Position numbers and translations under genes: made by a program. Positions 28,556 to 37,617 of a stretch of DNA of 64,000 nucleotides are shown piece by piece. Source of the stretch: Flavobacterium denitrificans DSM 15936 (GTDB lineage: Bacteria > Bacteroidota > Bacteroidia > Flavobacteriales > Flavobacteriaceae); contig NZ_KE384378.1 of NCBI RefSeq assembly GCF_000425445.1, forward strand, positions 292,532 through 356,531. Direction: 5' to 3'. The notes beneath the pieces are model-generated. The model saw only the letters and a program-made list of their open reading frames with translations. It did no database searches and had not been told where the DNA came from. How positions within the stretch are numbered: position 1 is the stretch's first letter; each line of letters begins with the position of its first letter.

Positions 28556-28584
28556 TGACGGATTTCAATCCGTCATTTTTTTTA
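28556..28584 (+). terminator. Intrinsic terminator after uvrA
   Basis: Stem TGACGGAT/ATCCGTCA with loop TTCA, then eight T. Confidence 0.88.
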
Positions 28585-28770
28585 TAATTGCCTAAAAATA
28601 AAATTTTAAGTAATAACTAAACATTATCTCTGGATTACTTTTAGATTATAAACCTTCCTTTTTGTAACAATTCTAATAAAAAGTGTTAATTTAGCATCCG
28701 CCTTTTTTCAAAAATTTAAACTTTGAAGAAAAATGTTTCGATTAAACCAATTGTCTATTTGAAACCAATT

Positions 28771-28864
28771 GCCCTAGCCCTGATAGAAGTGGAAATCCTT
28801 TTGCGACCGTCCCGATAGCTATCGGGAGGCGGAAAAGATTGTAACGGATAGCAGGAATAGCTCC
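28771..28864. ncRNA. Structured intergenic element, possibly a Flavo-1-type RNA motif
   Basis: Between uvrA and the LOG gene lies a G+C-rich island in AT-rich DNA. It runs from GCCCTAGCCCTGATAGAAG through ATCCTTTTGCG, a TCCCGATAGCTATCGGGA hairpin, GGCGGAAAAGATT and on to AACGGATAGCAGGAATAGC. The outer CCTG/CAGG and ATCcTTTT/AAAAGAT segments pair around the hairpin. From memory this resembles the Flavo-1 RNA motif common in Flavobacteria; I could not check it against a covariance model. The element may be transcribed from the region or act as DNA repeat; strand is not certain, the plus-strand reading being the one recalled. Confidence 0.5.
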
Positions 28865-28940
28865 TTATTCCTATTATGCTCAGAATGAAAATTTAAAAGA
28901 ATCGGCAGAAATAAAAATATAAATAATTAAAATACCAAAA

Positions 28941-29669
28941 ATGAGATTAGAAGATTTTGATAATGATGAAGATAAAGTAATCCAAGACAGTTTAAAACAA
29001 AAAACTTGGAACGAAATTAAATCCAATGACAGCTGGGCAATTTTTAAAATTATGTCTGAGTTTGTGAATGGTTATGAAAGCATGGGACGTATTGGTCCGT
29101 GTGTTTCTATTTTTGGATCGGCAAGAACAAAACCAGATGACAAATACTATCAATTGGCTGAAAAAATTGCTTTTAAAATCAGTAAAGCGGGCTATGGCGT
29201 AATTACGGGAGGAGGACCAGGAATTATGGAAGCCGGAAATAAAGGCGCACATTTAGGTGGCGGAACTTCGGTAGGCTTAAACATCGAATTGCCTTTTGAA
29301 CAGCACTTTAACCCATATATCGATCACGATAAAAACCTGAATTTCGATTATTTTTTTGTGAGAAAAGTAATGTTCGTTAAATATTCACAAGGTTTTGTAG
29401 TTATGCCAGGAGGTTTTGGAACTTTGGACGAAATGTTTGAAGCTATTACTTTAATCCAAACTAAGAAAATTGGAAAATTCCCAATCATTTTAGTTGGAGT
29501 TGAATTCTGGTCTGGGTTAATTGACTGGGTAAAAACGGTTTTGGTAGAAAAAATGCACACTGTAAGCCCAGAAGATTTAAACTTATTCAAAGTCGTTGAT
29601 ACTGAAGACGAAGTTGTTGAAGCTTTGGACAAATTCTACAAGAAATACGACCTGAGTCCGAATTTCTAA
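28941..29669 (+). CDS. LOG-family protein (TIGR00730 type nucleotide phosphoribohydrolase)
   Basis: 242 residues with a Rossmann-like fold. Key motifs are SIFGSARTKPDD (about 53-64), VITGGGPGIMEAGNKGAH (about 92-109) and MPGGFGTLDEMFEA (about 154-167), the last being the PGGxGTxxE motif that binds and cuts the substrate. Family members such as plant LOG release free cytokinin from nucleoside monophosphates; in bacteria the general activity is hydrolysis of AMP-like nucleotides to base and ribose-5-phosphate. It stands alone between a structured repeat element and a terminator. The physiological substrate here is not known. Confidence 0.93.
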   Translation: MRLEDFDNDEDKVIQDSLKQKTWNEIKSNDSWAIFKIMSEFVNGYESMGRIGPCVSIFGSARTKPDDKYYQLAEKIAFKISKAGYGVITGGGPGIMEAGNKGAHLGGGTSVGLNIELPFEQHFNPYIDHDKNLNFDYFFVRKVMFVKYSQGFVVMPGGFGTLDEMFEAITLIQTKKIGKFPIILVGVEFWSGLIDWVKTVLVEKMHTVSPEDLNLFKVVDTEDEVVEALDKFYKKYDLSPNF

Positions 29670-29753
29670 TTTTTTTACGATATAAATCATCTCGGCATTT
29701 TAAGTTAGAAACTATAACTAACTTAATTTGCTTATAATATGATTAAATTTTAA

Positions 29754-29781
29754 GAGCTGTTTTTTAAAACAGCTTTTTTTA
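29754..29781 (+). terminator. Intrinsic terminator after the LOG gene
   Basis: Stem AGCTGTTTT/AAAACAGCT followed by seven T, 86 bases past the stop. A shorter palindrome TAAGTTAG/CTAACTTA lies just before it at 29701-29725. Confidence 0.8.
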
Positions 29782-29845
29782 TGTTATTTTTACAAAAATC
29801 ACATAAATCTTGACACACGTAACTTAAGATATATCAATAATTTTT

Positions 29846-32686
29846 TTGCGCCACTCCTTGAAATCATTATATAAAATTTTTATCCTGATTTTTGTTTTAT
29901 TGAACTCGGTAAAACAATACGCACAACATCAATCGAAGATGGAAGTGGCGGTCAATCTCGACCTTAAAACACTCAACATCAGACAAGATATCACATTTCA
30001 CAACACTTCAAACGATTCTTTGATTTCGATTGTTCTGAATGACTGGAACAATGCTTTTTCAGACAAGAACACTCCATTGGCGAAACGCTTTTCGGATGAA
30101 TTTTACAGAGGTTTTCATCTTGCAAAACCAGAAGAGAGAGGAAATACAACCATTTTAAATCTAACCGATTCAGACAATTTGGCGCTAGAATGGGAAAGAA
30201 CAGAAAAAAATCCTGATTTTATTGTCGTAAAACTAAACCGTAAACTGCGTCCTGGCGAAAAAATTGATTTGCATCTAACTTATATTGCTAAAATTCCGAG
30301 TGCAAAATTTACACATTACGGCTTTGAGCAAAATGGCGGAATGAATTTAAAAAACTGGTTTTTGAGCCCCGCTCGTTTTGAAAATCACCGTTTTGTAAAA
30401 AACAACAATTTCAATCTTGACGACATTGCAAATGCTGTTGTTGATTACGAAGTTGAAATAAAAATTCCTGCTAATTATTCAATCAGTACTGATTTGAATT
30501 CGGTTTCAAAAGATGAATCAAATACTGCCTTCACGACCTATTCATTCGCAGGTACAAATAGAACTGATTTTAATGTTTTCATCGAAAAACAAAACAGTTT
30601 CAGAAGTTATACAAATGGTGATTTAGAAGTAGTTTCCGATTTAAAAACAAAAAAACTAAACGAGATTCAGAGAGCGATTGTCATTAACCGCATTGCGACT
30701 TTTGCGAATGAATTTATTGGGAAATATCCGCATTCTAAAATTACAGTTTCACAGGCAGATTATGACCGAAATCCATTTTATGGACTCAATCAGCTTCCTT
30801 CTTTTATTAGCCCGTTTTCGGATGAATTTATGTTTGAAATTACTTTTCTGAAAACCTATTTAAGCAATTATCTAAAAAACAGTCTTCGATTAGATCCGAG
30901 AAAAGACAATTGGGTTTATGACGGAATTCAGATTTATGCCATGATGAAATATATGGAAGAGCATCATTTAGATCAAAAAATGCTGGGCAGGCTTTCGGAC
31001 ATGAAGCTCTTTAAAAGCTATAACATCACCAATTTGACTTTTAACGAGCAATACAGCTATTATTATATGCTAATGGCTCGAAAAAATCTGGATCAGCCTC
31101 TGGGTGATCCTAAAAATACGTTAATCAAATTCAACGAACAAATTGCCAGCAAATACCGAGCAGGTTTAAGTTTGAGTTATTTAGATGATTATCTGAATCA
31201 TAATATTGTTCCTGAAAGTGTTCATGAGTTTTATGAACTGAATAAAACACAGCAAACAAATAGATACAATTTTGAAAAAATATTAGTCAAAAACAGTCCA
31301 AAAAATATCGACTGGTTTTTTAGGACTATTATTGAATCACGCGACATTATTGATTATAAATTTACTGATGTTTCCAGAACTAAAGACAGCGTTCAGTTTT
31401 CAATAAAAAACATAACGGAAGTGTATGCACCAATTCCGGTGTATGGAATCAAAAAAAACGAAGTTGTTTTCAAAGAATGGATTGAGCCAAAAAACGATTC
31501 TATTTATCATTTTGACCGAAAAAATGCTGATAAAATAGTTTTAAATTATGACAACGAAGTTCCAGAATACAACCAACGAAACAATTGGAAAAACCTGAAA
31601 AACATTGCTATTACAAATCGTCCGATAAAATTTAATTTTGCCAAAGATTTAGAAGATCCTTATTACAATCAGATTTTATACATTCCGACTCTAACTTATA
31701 ATTATTATGACGGAATTACGCCTGGAATACGTTTTCATAACAAAACAATTCTGGACAAACCCTTTATATTTGATATTAATCCAGCTTATTCTATTAAGGC
31801 CCAGACGCTTTCAGGATCTTCTGCATTTTCATGGAATCAATATTACAGAAACAGCACACTTTTTAATGTGCGATATTCAATCAGCCAAAATTATTTTCAT
31901 TATGCACCAGATGCAACTTATTTGAGATTAAATCCGATGGTACAGCTGCGCATACGCGAAGAGAATTTTAGAGACAATCGAAAACAACTTATAATGTTTC
32001 GCCAAGTAATTGTAAACCGTGAAGCAAGCGATTACATTACAGATAATTCAAAACCTAATTATTCGATTTTTAACGCCCGTTATTCCAATACAAAAACAGA
32101 ACTTGTGGATCATTTTAGTTATATGAATGACATTCAGTTTTCGGGAGATTTTGGAAAACTTTCAGGAGAAGTAGAATATCGACGATTATTTGAAAACAAC
32201 CATAAATTGAATTTACGATTGTACGCTGGTGTTTTCCTTTACAATACAACAAATTCAGATTATTTCAGTTTTGGTTTAGATCGACCGACAGATTATTTGT
32301 TTGACTACAACCTGTTTGGAAGATCAGAATCAACGGGTTTTTTCAGCCAGCAGTTTGTCATGGCCGAAGGTGGTTTCAAGTCACAATTAGAACCTTCTTA
32401 CGCCAATCAATGGATGACAACCCTAAATGCCAGTTATGCGATTTGGAACTGGATTGAAGTATATGGCGATGTTGGATTTTTGAAAAATAAACATCAAACA
32501 GCGTTTTTTGCCTATGACAGTGGTATTCGTTTAAATTTAGTTCCTGACTATTTTGAACTCTATTTTCCGGTGTATTCAAATAACGGATGGGAAATCTCTC
32601 AAAGCAAATACAACGAAAAAATTAGATTTGTTATAACATTTGCCCCAAAAACATTAGTCACACTTTTTACTAGAAAATGGTTCTAA
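29846..32686 (+). CDS. M1 aminopeptidase-like pseudoenzyme fused to a C-terminal outer membrane beta-barrel
   Basis: 946 residues. A signal peptide (about 1-27) is followed by a beta-rich domain (about 33-245, MEVAVNLDLKTLNIRQDITFHN) like the N-terminal domain of M1 peptidases. The next part (about 270-480) has the layout of a gluzincin domain but no HExxH motif, and the usual WxxEG appears as WVYDG (356-360), so zinc catalysis looks lost. From about 610 to the end are alternating amphipathic strands closing with RKWF, typical of an outer membrane barrel. It starts at a TTG (29846, or TTG at 29858); no ATG fits before the signal. A periplasmic binding or folding role is possible; function is unknown. 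Confidence 0.7.
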   Translation: MRHSLKSLYKIFILIFVLLNSVKQYAQHQSKMEVAVNLDLKTLNIRQDITFHNTSNDSLISIVLNDWNNAFSDKNTPLAKRFSDEFYRGFHLAKPEERGNTTILNLTDSDNLALEWERTEKNPDFIVVKLNRKLRPGEKIDLHLTYIAKIPSAKFTHYGFEQNGGMNLKNWFLSPARFENHRFVKNNNFNLDDIANAVVDYEVEIKIPANYSISTDLNSVSKDESNTAFTTYSFAGTNRTDFNVFIEKQNSFRSYTNGDLEVVSDLKTKKLNEIQRAIVINRIATFANEFIGKYPHSKITVSQADYDRNPFYGLNQLPSFISPFSDEFMFEITFLKTYLSNYLKNSLRLDPRKDNWVYDGIQIYAMMKYMEEHHLDQKMLGRLSDMKLFKSYNITNLTFNEQYSYYYMLMARKNLDQPLGDPKNTLIKFNEQIASKYRAGLSLSYLDDYLNHNIVPESVHEFYELNKTQQTNRYNFEKILVKNSPKNIDWFFRTIIESRDIIDYKFTDVSRTKDSVQFSIKNITEVYAPIPVYGIKKNEVVFKEWIEPKNDSIYHFDRKNADKIVLNYDNEVPEYNQRNNWKNLKNIAITNRPIKFNFAKDLEDPYYNQILYIPTLTYNYYDGITPGIRFHNKTILDKPFIFDINPAYSIKAQTLSGSSAFSWNQYYRNSTLFNVRYSISQNYFHYAPDATYLRLNPMVQLRIREENFRDNRKQLIMFRQVIVNREASDYITDNSKPNYSIFNARYSNTKTELVDHFSYMNDIQFSGDFGKLSGEVEYRRLFENNHKLNLRLYAGVFLYNTTNSDYFSFGLDRPTDYLFDYNLFGRSESTGFFSQQFVMAEGGFKSQLEPSYANQWMTTLNASYAIWNWIEVYGDVGFLKNKHQTAFFAYDSGIRLNLVPDYFELYFPVYSNNGWEISQSKYNEKIRFVITFAPKTLVTLFTRKWF

Positions 32687-32874
32687 TCAAATAAATTTTA
32701 AATAAAAAGTTATATTATTATCACGTAAATACATTTTTTACTGAATATTACATAAATAAAATACGTAGTTTTTTGATTTTAAATACAAATAATTAAATTA
32801 TATTTATTTTAAAGAATTATGATTATTGATTGTTTTTAAGTAATTTCGCAGTCTCAACATGACCATTAAAGATT

Positions 32875-35286
32875 ATGATAAAAGAAAAAAGCAATACTAC
32901 ATTGACATTTGAAGATTTCAAAACTGAGGTATTGAACGACTATAAAATTGCAGTAACTAGCCGTGAATGTAGTCTTTTAGGTCGTAAAGAAGTATTAACA
33001 GGAAAAGCCAAATTTGGGATATTTGGAGACGGAAAAGAAGTACCGCAGCTTGCCATGGCAAAAGCTTTTAAAAACGGTGATTTTCGTTCTGGATATTATC
33101 GCGATCAAACTTTTATGATGGCAATTGGCGAATTGACTCCAAAACAATTTTTCGCTGGTTTATACGGTCACACCGATTTAGATTTTGATCCAATGTCTGC
33201 AGGAAGGCAAATGGGCGGGCACTTTGTAACGCACAGTTTGAACGAAGATGGATCTTGGAAAGATTTAACAAAACAAAAAAATTCAAGTTCAGACATATCA
33301 CCTACAGCTGGGCAAATGCCAAGATTGTTAGGTTTAGCTCAAGCTTCGAAAATTTACAGAAATGTTGACGGAATTACCATTAAAGATAAATTTACTGTAA
33401 ATGGAAATGAAGTGGCCTGGGGAACTATTGGAAATGCAAGTACATCTGAAGGTTTGTTTTTTGAAACCATAAATGCTGCGGGAGTTTTACAAGTTCCGAT
33501 GGTAATGAGTGTTTGGGATGATGAATACGGAATTTCTGTTCACGCCAAACATCAAACTACAAAAGAGAACATTTCTGAAATTCTAAAAGGATATCAACGC
33601 GACGAAGATTCTAAAGGTTATGATATTTTTAGAGTAAAAGGCTGGGATTATGCAGAATTGATTTCTACCTATGAAAGAGCTGGTCAAATTGCTCGTGAAG
33701 AACATATTCCGGTTTTAATTCACGTAAACGAATTGACGCAACCTCAAGGACACTCTACTTCTGGCTCACATGAGCGTTACAAAAATGCAGAAAGATTAGC
33801 TTGGGAAAGAGATTTTGACTGTATTCGTCAAATGCGTTTATGGATGATTGCAATCAACATCGCATCGCCTGAAGAACTTTCTGAAATTGATTTCCAATTG
33901 AAAAAAGAAGTTTTAGAAGCGAAAAAAGATGCTTGGAATTCATTCATCAATCCGATTATTGAAGAGCAAAATGACCTTTTGTCTTTACTAGAACAAATTG
34001 CCGAAGCAAGCGTTAACCATAAAGACAGAATCAAAAAATATATTTCGGAACTGCGTGCCATTAAAGCACCACTTAAAAAAGAAATTCTGGTTTATGCTAG
34101 AAAGATTCTTCGTTTTATTGAAGTTCCAAACAGCAAAGTGCTTTTATCAAAATGGATTACTCGATTCATAAATGAAACTCAAGAAAAATTCAGCAGTAAT
34201 TTACATTCTGATTCAAATAAGAATGTTTTTTCAGTAGAAAAAGTACTTCCAAAATATGCTGAAAATGCGAAAGCAGATATTGACGGAAGAATGCTTTTGC
34301 GCGATAACTTTGATGCTTTATTTGCCAAATATCCAGAAACTTTAATTTTTGGAGAAGATGTTGGAAACATTGGCGACGTAAACCAAGGATTAGAAGGCAT
34401 GCAGGAAAAATACGGAGAACTTCGTGTTGCCGATGTCGGAATTCGTGAAGCTACAATTATTGGACAAGGAATTGGAATGGCTTTGAGAGGTCTTCGTCCA
34501 ATTGCTGAAATCCAATATTTAGACTATTTATTATATGCGATCCAGATCATGAGTGATGATTTGGCTACTTTGCAATATAGAACTGTTGGAAAACAAAAAG
34601 CACCATTAATTATCAGGACTCGTGGACACCGTTTAGAAGGCATCTGGCATTCTGGTTCACCAATGGGAATGATCATCAATGCGATTCGTGGTATTCACGT
34701 TTTGGTTCCAAGAGACATGACACAAGCGGCTGGATTTTACAACACACTTTTAGAATGTGATGAACCTGCTTTAGTAATCGAATGTTTAAACGGTTACCGT
34801 TTAAAAGAAAAAGCACCTTTAAATTTTGGTGAATTCAAAACGCCGATTGGTGTTGTTGAAACCATGAAAGAAGGTTCTGACATAACTTTAGTTTCTTACG
34901 GATCAACCTTAAGACTGGTTCAACAAGCAGCAAACGAATTATTGGATTTAGGAATTGACTGTGAAGTTATTGATATCCAATCTTTACTTCCTTTTGATGT
35001 GAATAAGGATATTGTAAAAAGTATCGCTAAAACAAATCGCTTGTTAGTAATTGATGAAGATGTTCCAGGTGGAGCTTCGGCTTATATTTTACAACAAATT
35101 CTGGAAGAACAGGATGCGTATAAATATCTTGACAGCAAACCACAAACCCTTGCTGCAAAAGCCCACAGACCAGCATACGGCACTGATGGTGATTATTTCT
35201 CAAAACCTTCTGCCGAAGATATTTTCGAGAAAGTGTACAGCATGATGAATGAAGTTAATCCTTCTAAATTTCCTAGTTTGTACTAA
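32875..35286 (+). CDS. Branched-chain 2-oxoacid dehydrogenase E1 component, alpha and beta fused
   Basis: 803 residues combining both E1 chains. The alpha half (about 1-400) holds FRSGYYRDQTFM, AGRQMGGHF and the thiamine diphosphate site region TIGNASTSEGLFFETINAAG with VWDDEYGISV. The beta half (about 470-800) holds LIFGEDVGNIGDVNQG, IGMALRGLRPIAEIQY, RTRGHRLEGIWHSGSP and VLVPRDMTQAAGFYNTLL, then a transketolase C-terminal domain (IDIQSLLPFDV). It decarboxylates branched-chain 2-oxoacids or a related substrate and passes the acyl group to E2 lipoyl. The E2 and E3 genes are not nearby. A weak promoter TAATTTCG lies at 32841-32848. Confidence 0.92.
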   Translation: MIKEKSNTTLTFEDFKTEVLNDYKIAVTSRECSLLGRKEVLTGKAKFGIFGDGKEVPQLAMAKAFKNGDFRSGYYRDQTFMMAIGELTPKQFFAGLYGHTDLDFDPMSAGRQMGGHFVTHSLNEDGSWKDLTKQKNSSSDISPTAGQMPRLLGLAQASKIYRNVDGITIKDKFTVNGNEVAWGTIGNASTSEGLFFETINAAGVLQVPMVMSVWDDEYGISVHAKHQTTKENISEILKGYQRDEDSKGYDIFRVKGWDYAELISTYERAGQIAREEHIPVLIHVNELTQPQGHSTSGSHERYKNAERLAWERDFDCIRQMRLWMIAINIASPEELSEIDFQLKKEVLEAKKDAWNSFINPIIEEQNDLLSLLEQIAEASVNHKDRIKKYISELRAIKAPLKKEILVYARKILRFIEVPNSKVLLSKWITRFINETQEKFSSNLHSDSNKNVFSVEKVLPKYAENAKADIDGRMLLRDNFDALFAKYPETLIFGEDVGNIGDVNQGLEGMQEKYGELRVADVGIREATIIGQGIGMALRGLRPIAEIQYLDYLLYAIQIMSDDLATLQYRTVGKQKAPLIIRTRGHRLEGIWHSGSPMGMIINAIRGIHVLVPRDMTQAAGFYNTLLECDEPALVIECLNGYRLKEKAPLNFGEFKTPIGVVETMKEGSDITLVSYGSTLRLVQQAANELLDLGIDCEVIDIQSLLPFDVNKDIVKSIAKTNRLLVIDEDVPGGASAYILQQILEEQDAYKYLDSKPQTLAAKAHRPAYGTDGDYFSKPSAEDIFEKVYSMMNEVNPSKFPSLY

Positions 35287-35309
35287 GATTTTAGAATTTT
35301 TAGATAAAA

Positions 35310-35337
35310 AAAAGCTCCAAAAATTTTGGAGCTTTTT
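35310..35337 (+). terminator. Intrinsic terminator after the E1 gene
   Basis: Stem AAAAGCTCCAAAA/TTTTGGAGCTTTT with a long T-run, 24 bases past the stop. Confidence 0.88.
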
Positions 35338-35446
35338 TGCATTCTATTCTTTGCCAACTTTGTCAAAGTTTTGTGTGTAATCTTTGTGGAGCTTCTTGCG
35401 GAAATCCCTCGTTCCTCGGGATGATAAGATTGTGGATAATGCTCAA

Positions 35447-35488
35447 ATCAATTATCAATTATCAATTATCAATTATCAATTATCAATT
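35447..35488. repeat. Heptanucleotide tandem repeat, six copies of ATCAATT
   Basis: Six perfect head-to-tail copies of ATCAATT fill 35447-35488 and end two bases before the kdsB stop codon (TTA at 35491-35493 on the plus strand). The copy number could vary by slippage without touching the coding frame. A degenerate CTCGTTCCTCGGGA motif of the REP type lies just before it at 35408-35421. Confidence 0.85.
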
Positions 35489-35490
35489 AA

Positions 35491-36225
35491 TTAAATATCT
35501 TTAAGCATCATTCTAGCCTTCTCTAAATCCTCAGCCGTATCAATCCCAATTCCAACATGTGTCGTCTCAACCATTTTAATACGTTTTCCGAATTCTAAAT
35601 AACGTAGTTGTTCCAATTTCTCAGAAGCTTCCAAAGATTTCATTGGCAAGCTGTAAAAATCTAATAAAGCCTGTTTTCTAAAAGCATAAATTCCGATGTG
35701 CTGAAAATATCTTACTCCAACATTTATCTCTCTCGGATACGGAATTACAGAACGAGAAAAATACAAAGCAAACTGCGATTGGTCTACAACCACTTTTACG
35801 TTGTTCGGATTATTTATTTCCTCTTCATCTGTGATTTCACGCATCAACGAAGCTAAATCAACCTTTTTATCAGAATCATTCTTAAAAACAGATAATACTT
35901 GAGCTAAAGGCTCAGCTTCTGTAAAAGGCTCGTCACCTTGCACATTTACCACAATATCAACATCCAGATTAGCTACAGCTTCTGCAATTCGGTCACTTCC
36001 GGATTCGTGTTCTTTGATACTCATAATGGCCTTTCCCCCATTAGAAACAATTTCATTAAAAATCAAATCAGAATCGGTTACAACAAAAACATCGTTGAAT
36101 AATTTCGTAGAAACTGCTGCTTCGTAGGTTCTCAAAATTACTGTTTTGCCCCCTAAATCCTGCATTAATTTTGCAGGGAAACGTGTTGAAGCATATCTGG
36201 CTGGAATTACCGCTATTATTTTCAT
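35491..36225 (-). CDS. kdsB: 3-deoxy-manno-octulosonate cytidylyltransferase
   Basis: 244 residues, normal length. The nucleotide-binding start IAVIPARYASTRFPAKLMQDL (about 4-23), the metal region VNVQGDEPF (about 93-101), EHESGSDRIAEAV (about 74-86) and the late motif GIDTAEDLEKA are all KdsB marks. It activates Kdo with CTP to CMP-Kdo for the lipopolysaccharide inner core. It stands alone here; the neighbouring downstream repeat at its stop codon is described separately. The methyltransferase remnant lies upstream on the same strand, 156 bases away. Confidence 0.95.
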   Translation of the reverse strand: MKIIAVIPARYASTRFPAKLMQDLGGKTVILRTYEAAVSTKLFNDVFVVTDSDLIFNEIVSNGGKAIMSIKEHESGSDRIAEAVANLDVDIVVNVQGDEPFTEAEPLAQVLSVFKNDSDKKVDLASLMREITDEEEINNPNNVKVVVDQSQFALYFSRSVIPYPREINVGVRYFQHIGIYAFRKQALLDFYSLPMKSLEASEKLEQLRYLEFGKRIKMVETTHVGIGIDTAEDLEKARMMLKDI

Positions 36226-36381
36226 TCTTATATTTTACTGAGTTTAAAAAACTCAAAATTTAGTAATTTAATTTTCACCGATTTTAAGTGTTTGCAAATA
36301 TGCAAAAATTACTTTTAAATTTTCTGTTTTTCTATTTCTGTAAAAGGATGAAAATCATGTTCAAGATATTAAAACAAAAAT

Positions 36382-37194
36382 TTAAACCAAAACGGTAACA
36401 CGAAGATAAGTTGCAGGAATTAATGTAGAATTTTCGTCATTACTTTTGTTTTGGCTATAAACTAATCCTTCCAATTTAGCATACAACTCCGAAGTTTTCC
36501 CGTTTTGTTCAGCAGCTTCAAAAGCATTCATAGTTGGACTATAGTAAGTTTTCAATCGATTTAACCACTCCGAAGGCGGGAATGTTGCTTTAAATGTAAA
36601 TGTATCTCGTTCAAAAGAAATATCTTCTTTAGGAACACCCGCATTTGTGAATCTTTCGATTACGTTATCCTCAATACCCCAAAGCATCGGGCTTACAAAA
36701 CCCTCAGGAGGCGGAGGTGTAAATTCAGCACTAACTTTCAATATCTGCGCAATCAACGTTGGATCTCCCGGTATCCAATTGCCCATAATAACTTTACCTC
36801 CAGGTTTTGTAACACGAACCATTTCTTTAGCAACATCAAAAGGTTTTGGGGCAAACATTGCTCCAAAAATGCTCATCGTAACATCGTAAGACTGATCTTT
36901 CAATTCATTCAAATCGGTTGCGTCGCCTTCTTGAAATACAATATTATCCAATCCTTACTTTTTTGCCCGAAGATTACCAGCTTCAACTAAATTTCTTGCT
37001 ATATCAACACCTAAAACATTGGCTCCTAATTTTGCCGAAGGTATTGCGGTAGTACCATCACCACAGCCTAGATCTAAAACGTTAGTATTTTCTTTAATTC
37101 CAATTTTGGCAACCAATTCTGCACCGCTTTCTCTCATAGATTCTGCAACCTGCGTAAAATCGCCTTTTTCCCATAATGCTTTGTTTGGATTCAT
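36382..37194 (-). pseudogene. Class I SAM-dependent methyltransferase split by one in-frame stop codon
   Basis: The N-terminal part (37194 down to 36955) has WEKGDFTQVAESM and the SAM loop NVLDLGCGDGTTAIPSA, ending AGNLRAKK and TAA. The same frame continues at once with GLDNIVFQEGDATDL and runs to 36382, giving FDVAKEMVRVTKPGGKVIMGNW and a full C-terminal half. Both halves are in one frame, so the break is a single TAA (plus strand 36955-36957), where related proteins likely have Gln or a similar residue; one C-to-T change from CAA would do it. It would encode about 270 residues. The target of methylation is unknown. The mutation could also be a sequencing error. Confidence 0.75.
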
Positions 37195-37617
37195 CTTAAT
37201 TTTATCAGTGATTATAGTGCTGATCCCACACTCTTACTTAATTCGTAAACATCTTCTATCCTTTTTTAAATTATCACCAGTTAATCATAAAAGGCATTTA
37301 AAAAACTACTTAAGAAGAAGATACAAATCAAATAATCAACTGACAAACAATTACTTATACAAAATTAAACAAATTTAAATGAAACGTTTTACTATCTCAC
37401 CAAATTTATTTTTTTAAACAAGTTGTGTAGATTATAAACTTTCAGACCATTATCATATAAATTAAAACGACTGGAAAACTTTGACGAGTCCTTTCGCTAT
37501 TTCCATATAAAACCAAATATATTATTCACAGCGTTTTCTAAAATATTTTTTATAACATTTTCAGTAAAGCATTGTTATTTAGTTTCTTAGAATATTTTTA
37601 TTTTTATATAAAAAAAC
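37195..37617. other. AT-rich intergenic region
   Basis: 423 bases between the broken methyltransferase and the PQQ-type propeller gene, which are divergent. No open frame with protein-like composition, no strong hairpin and no clean TAnnTTTG element was seen. A long AT stretch (37500-37615) precedes the propeller ATG. Confidence 0.4.
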
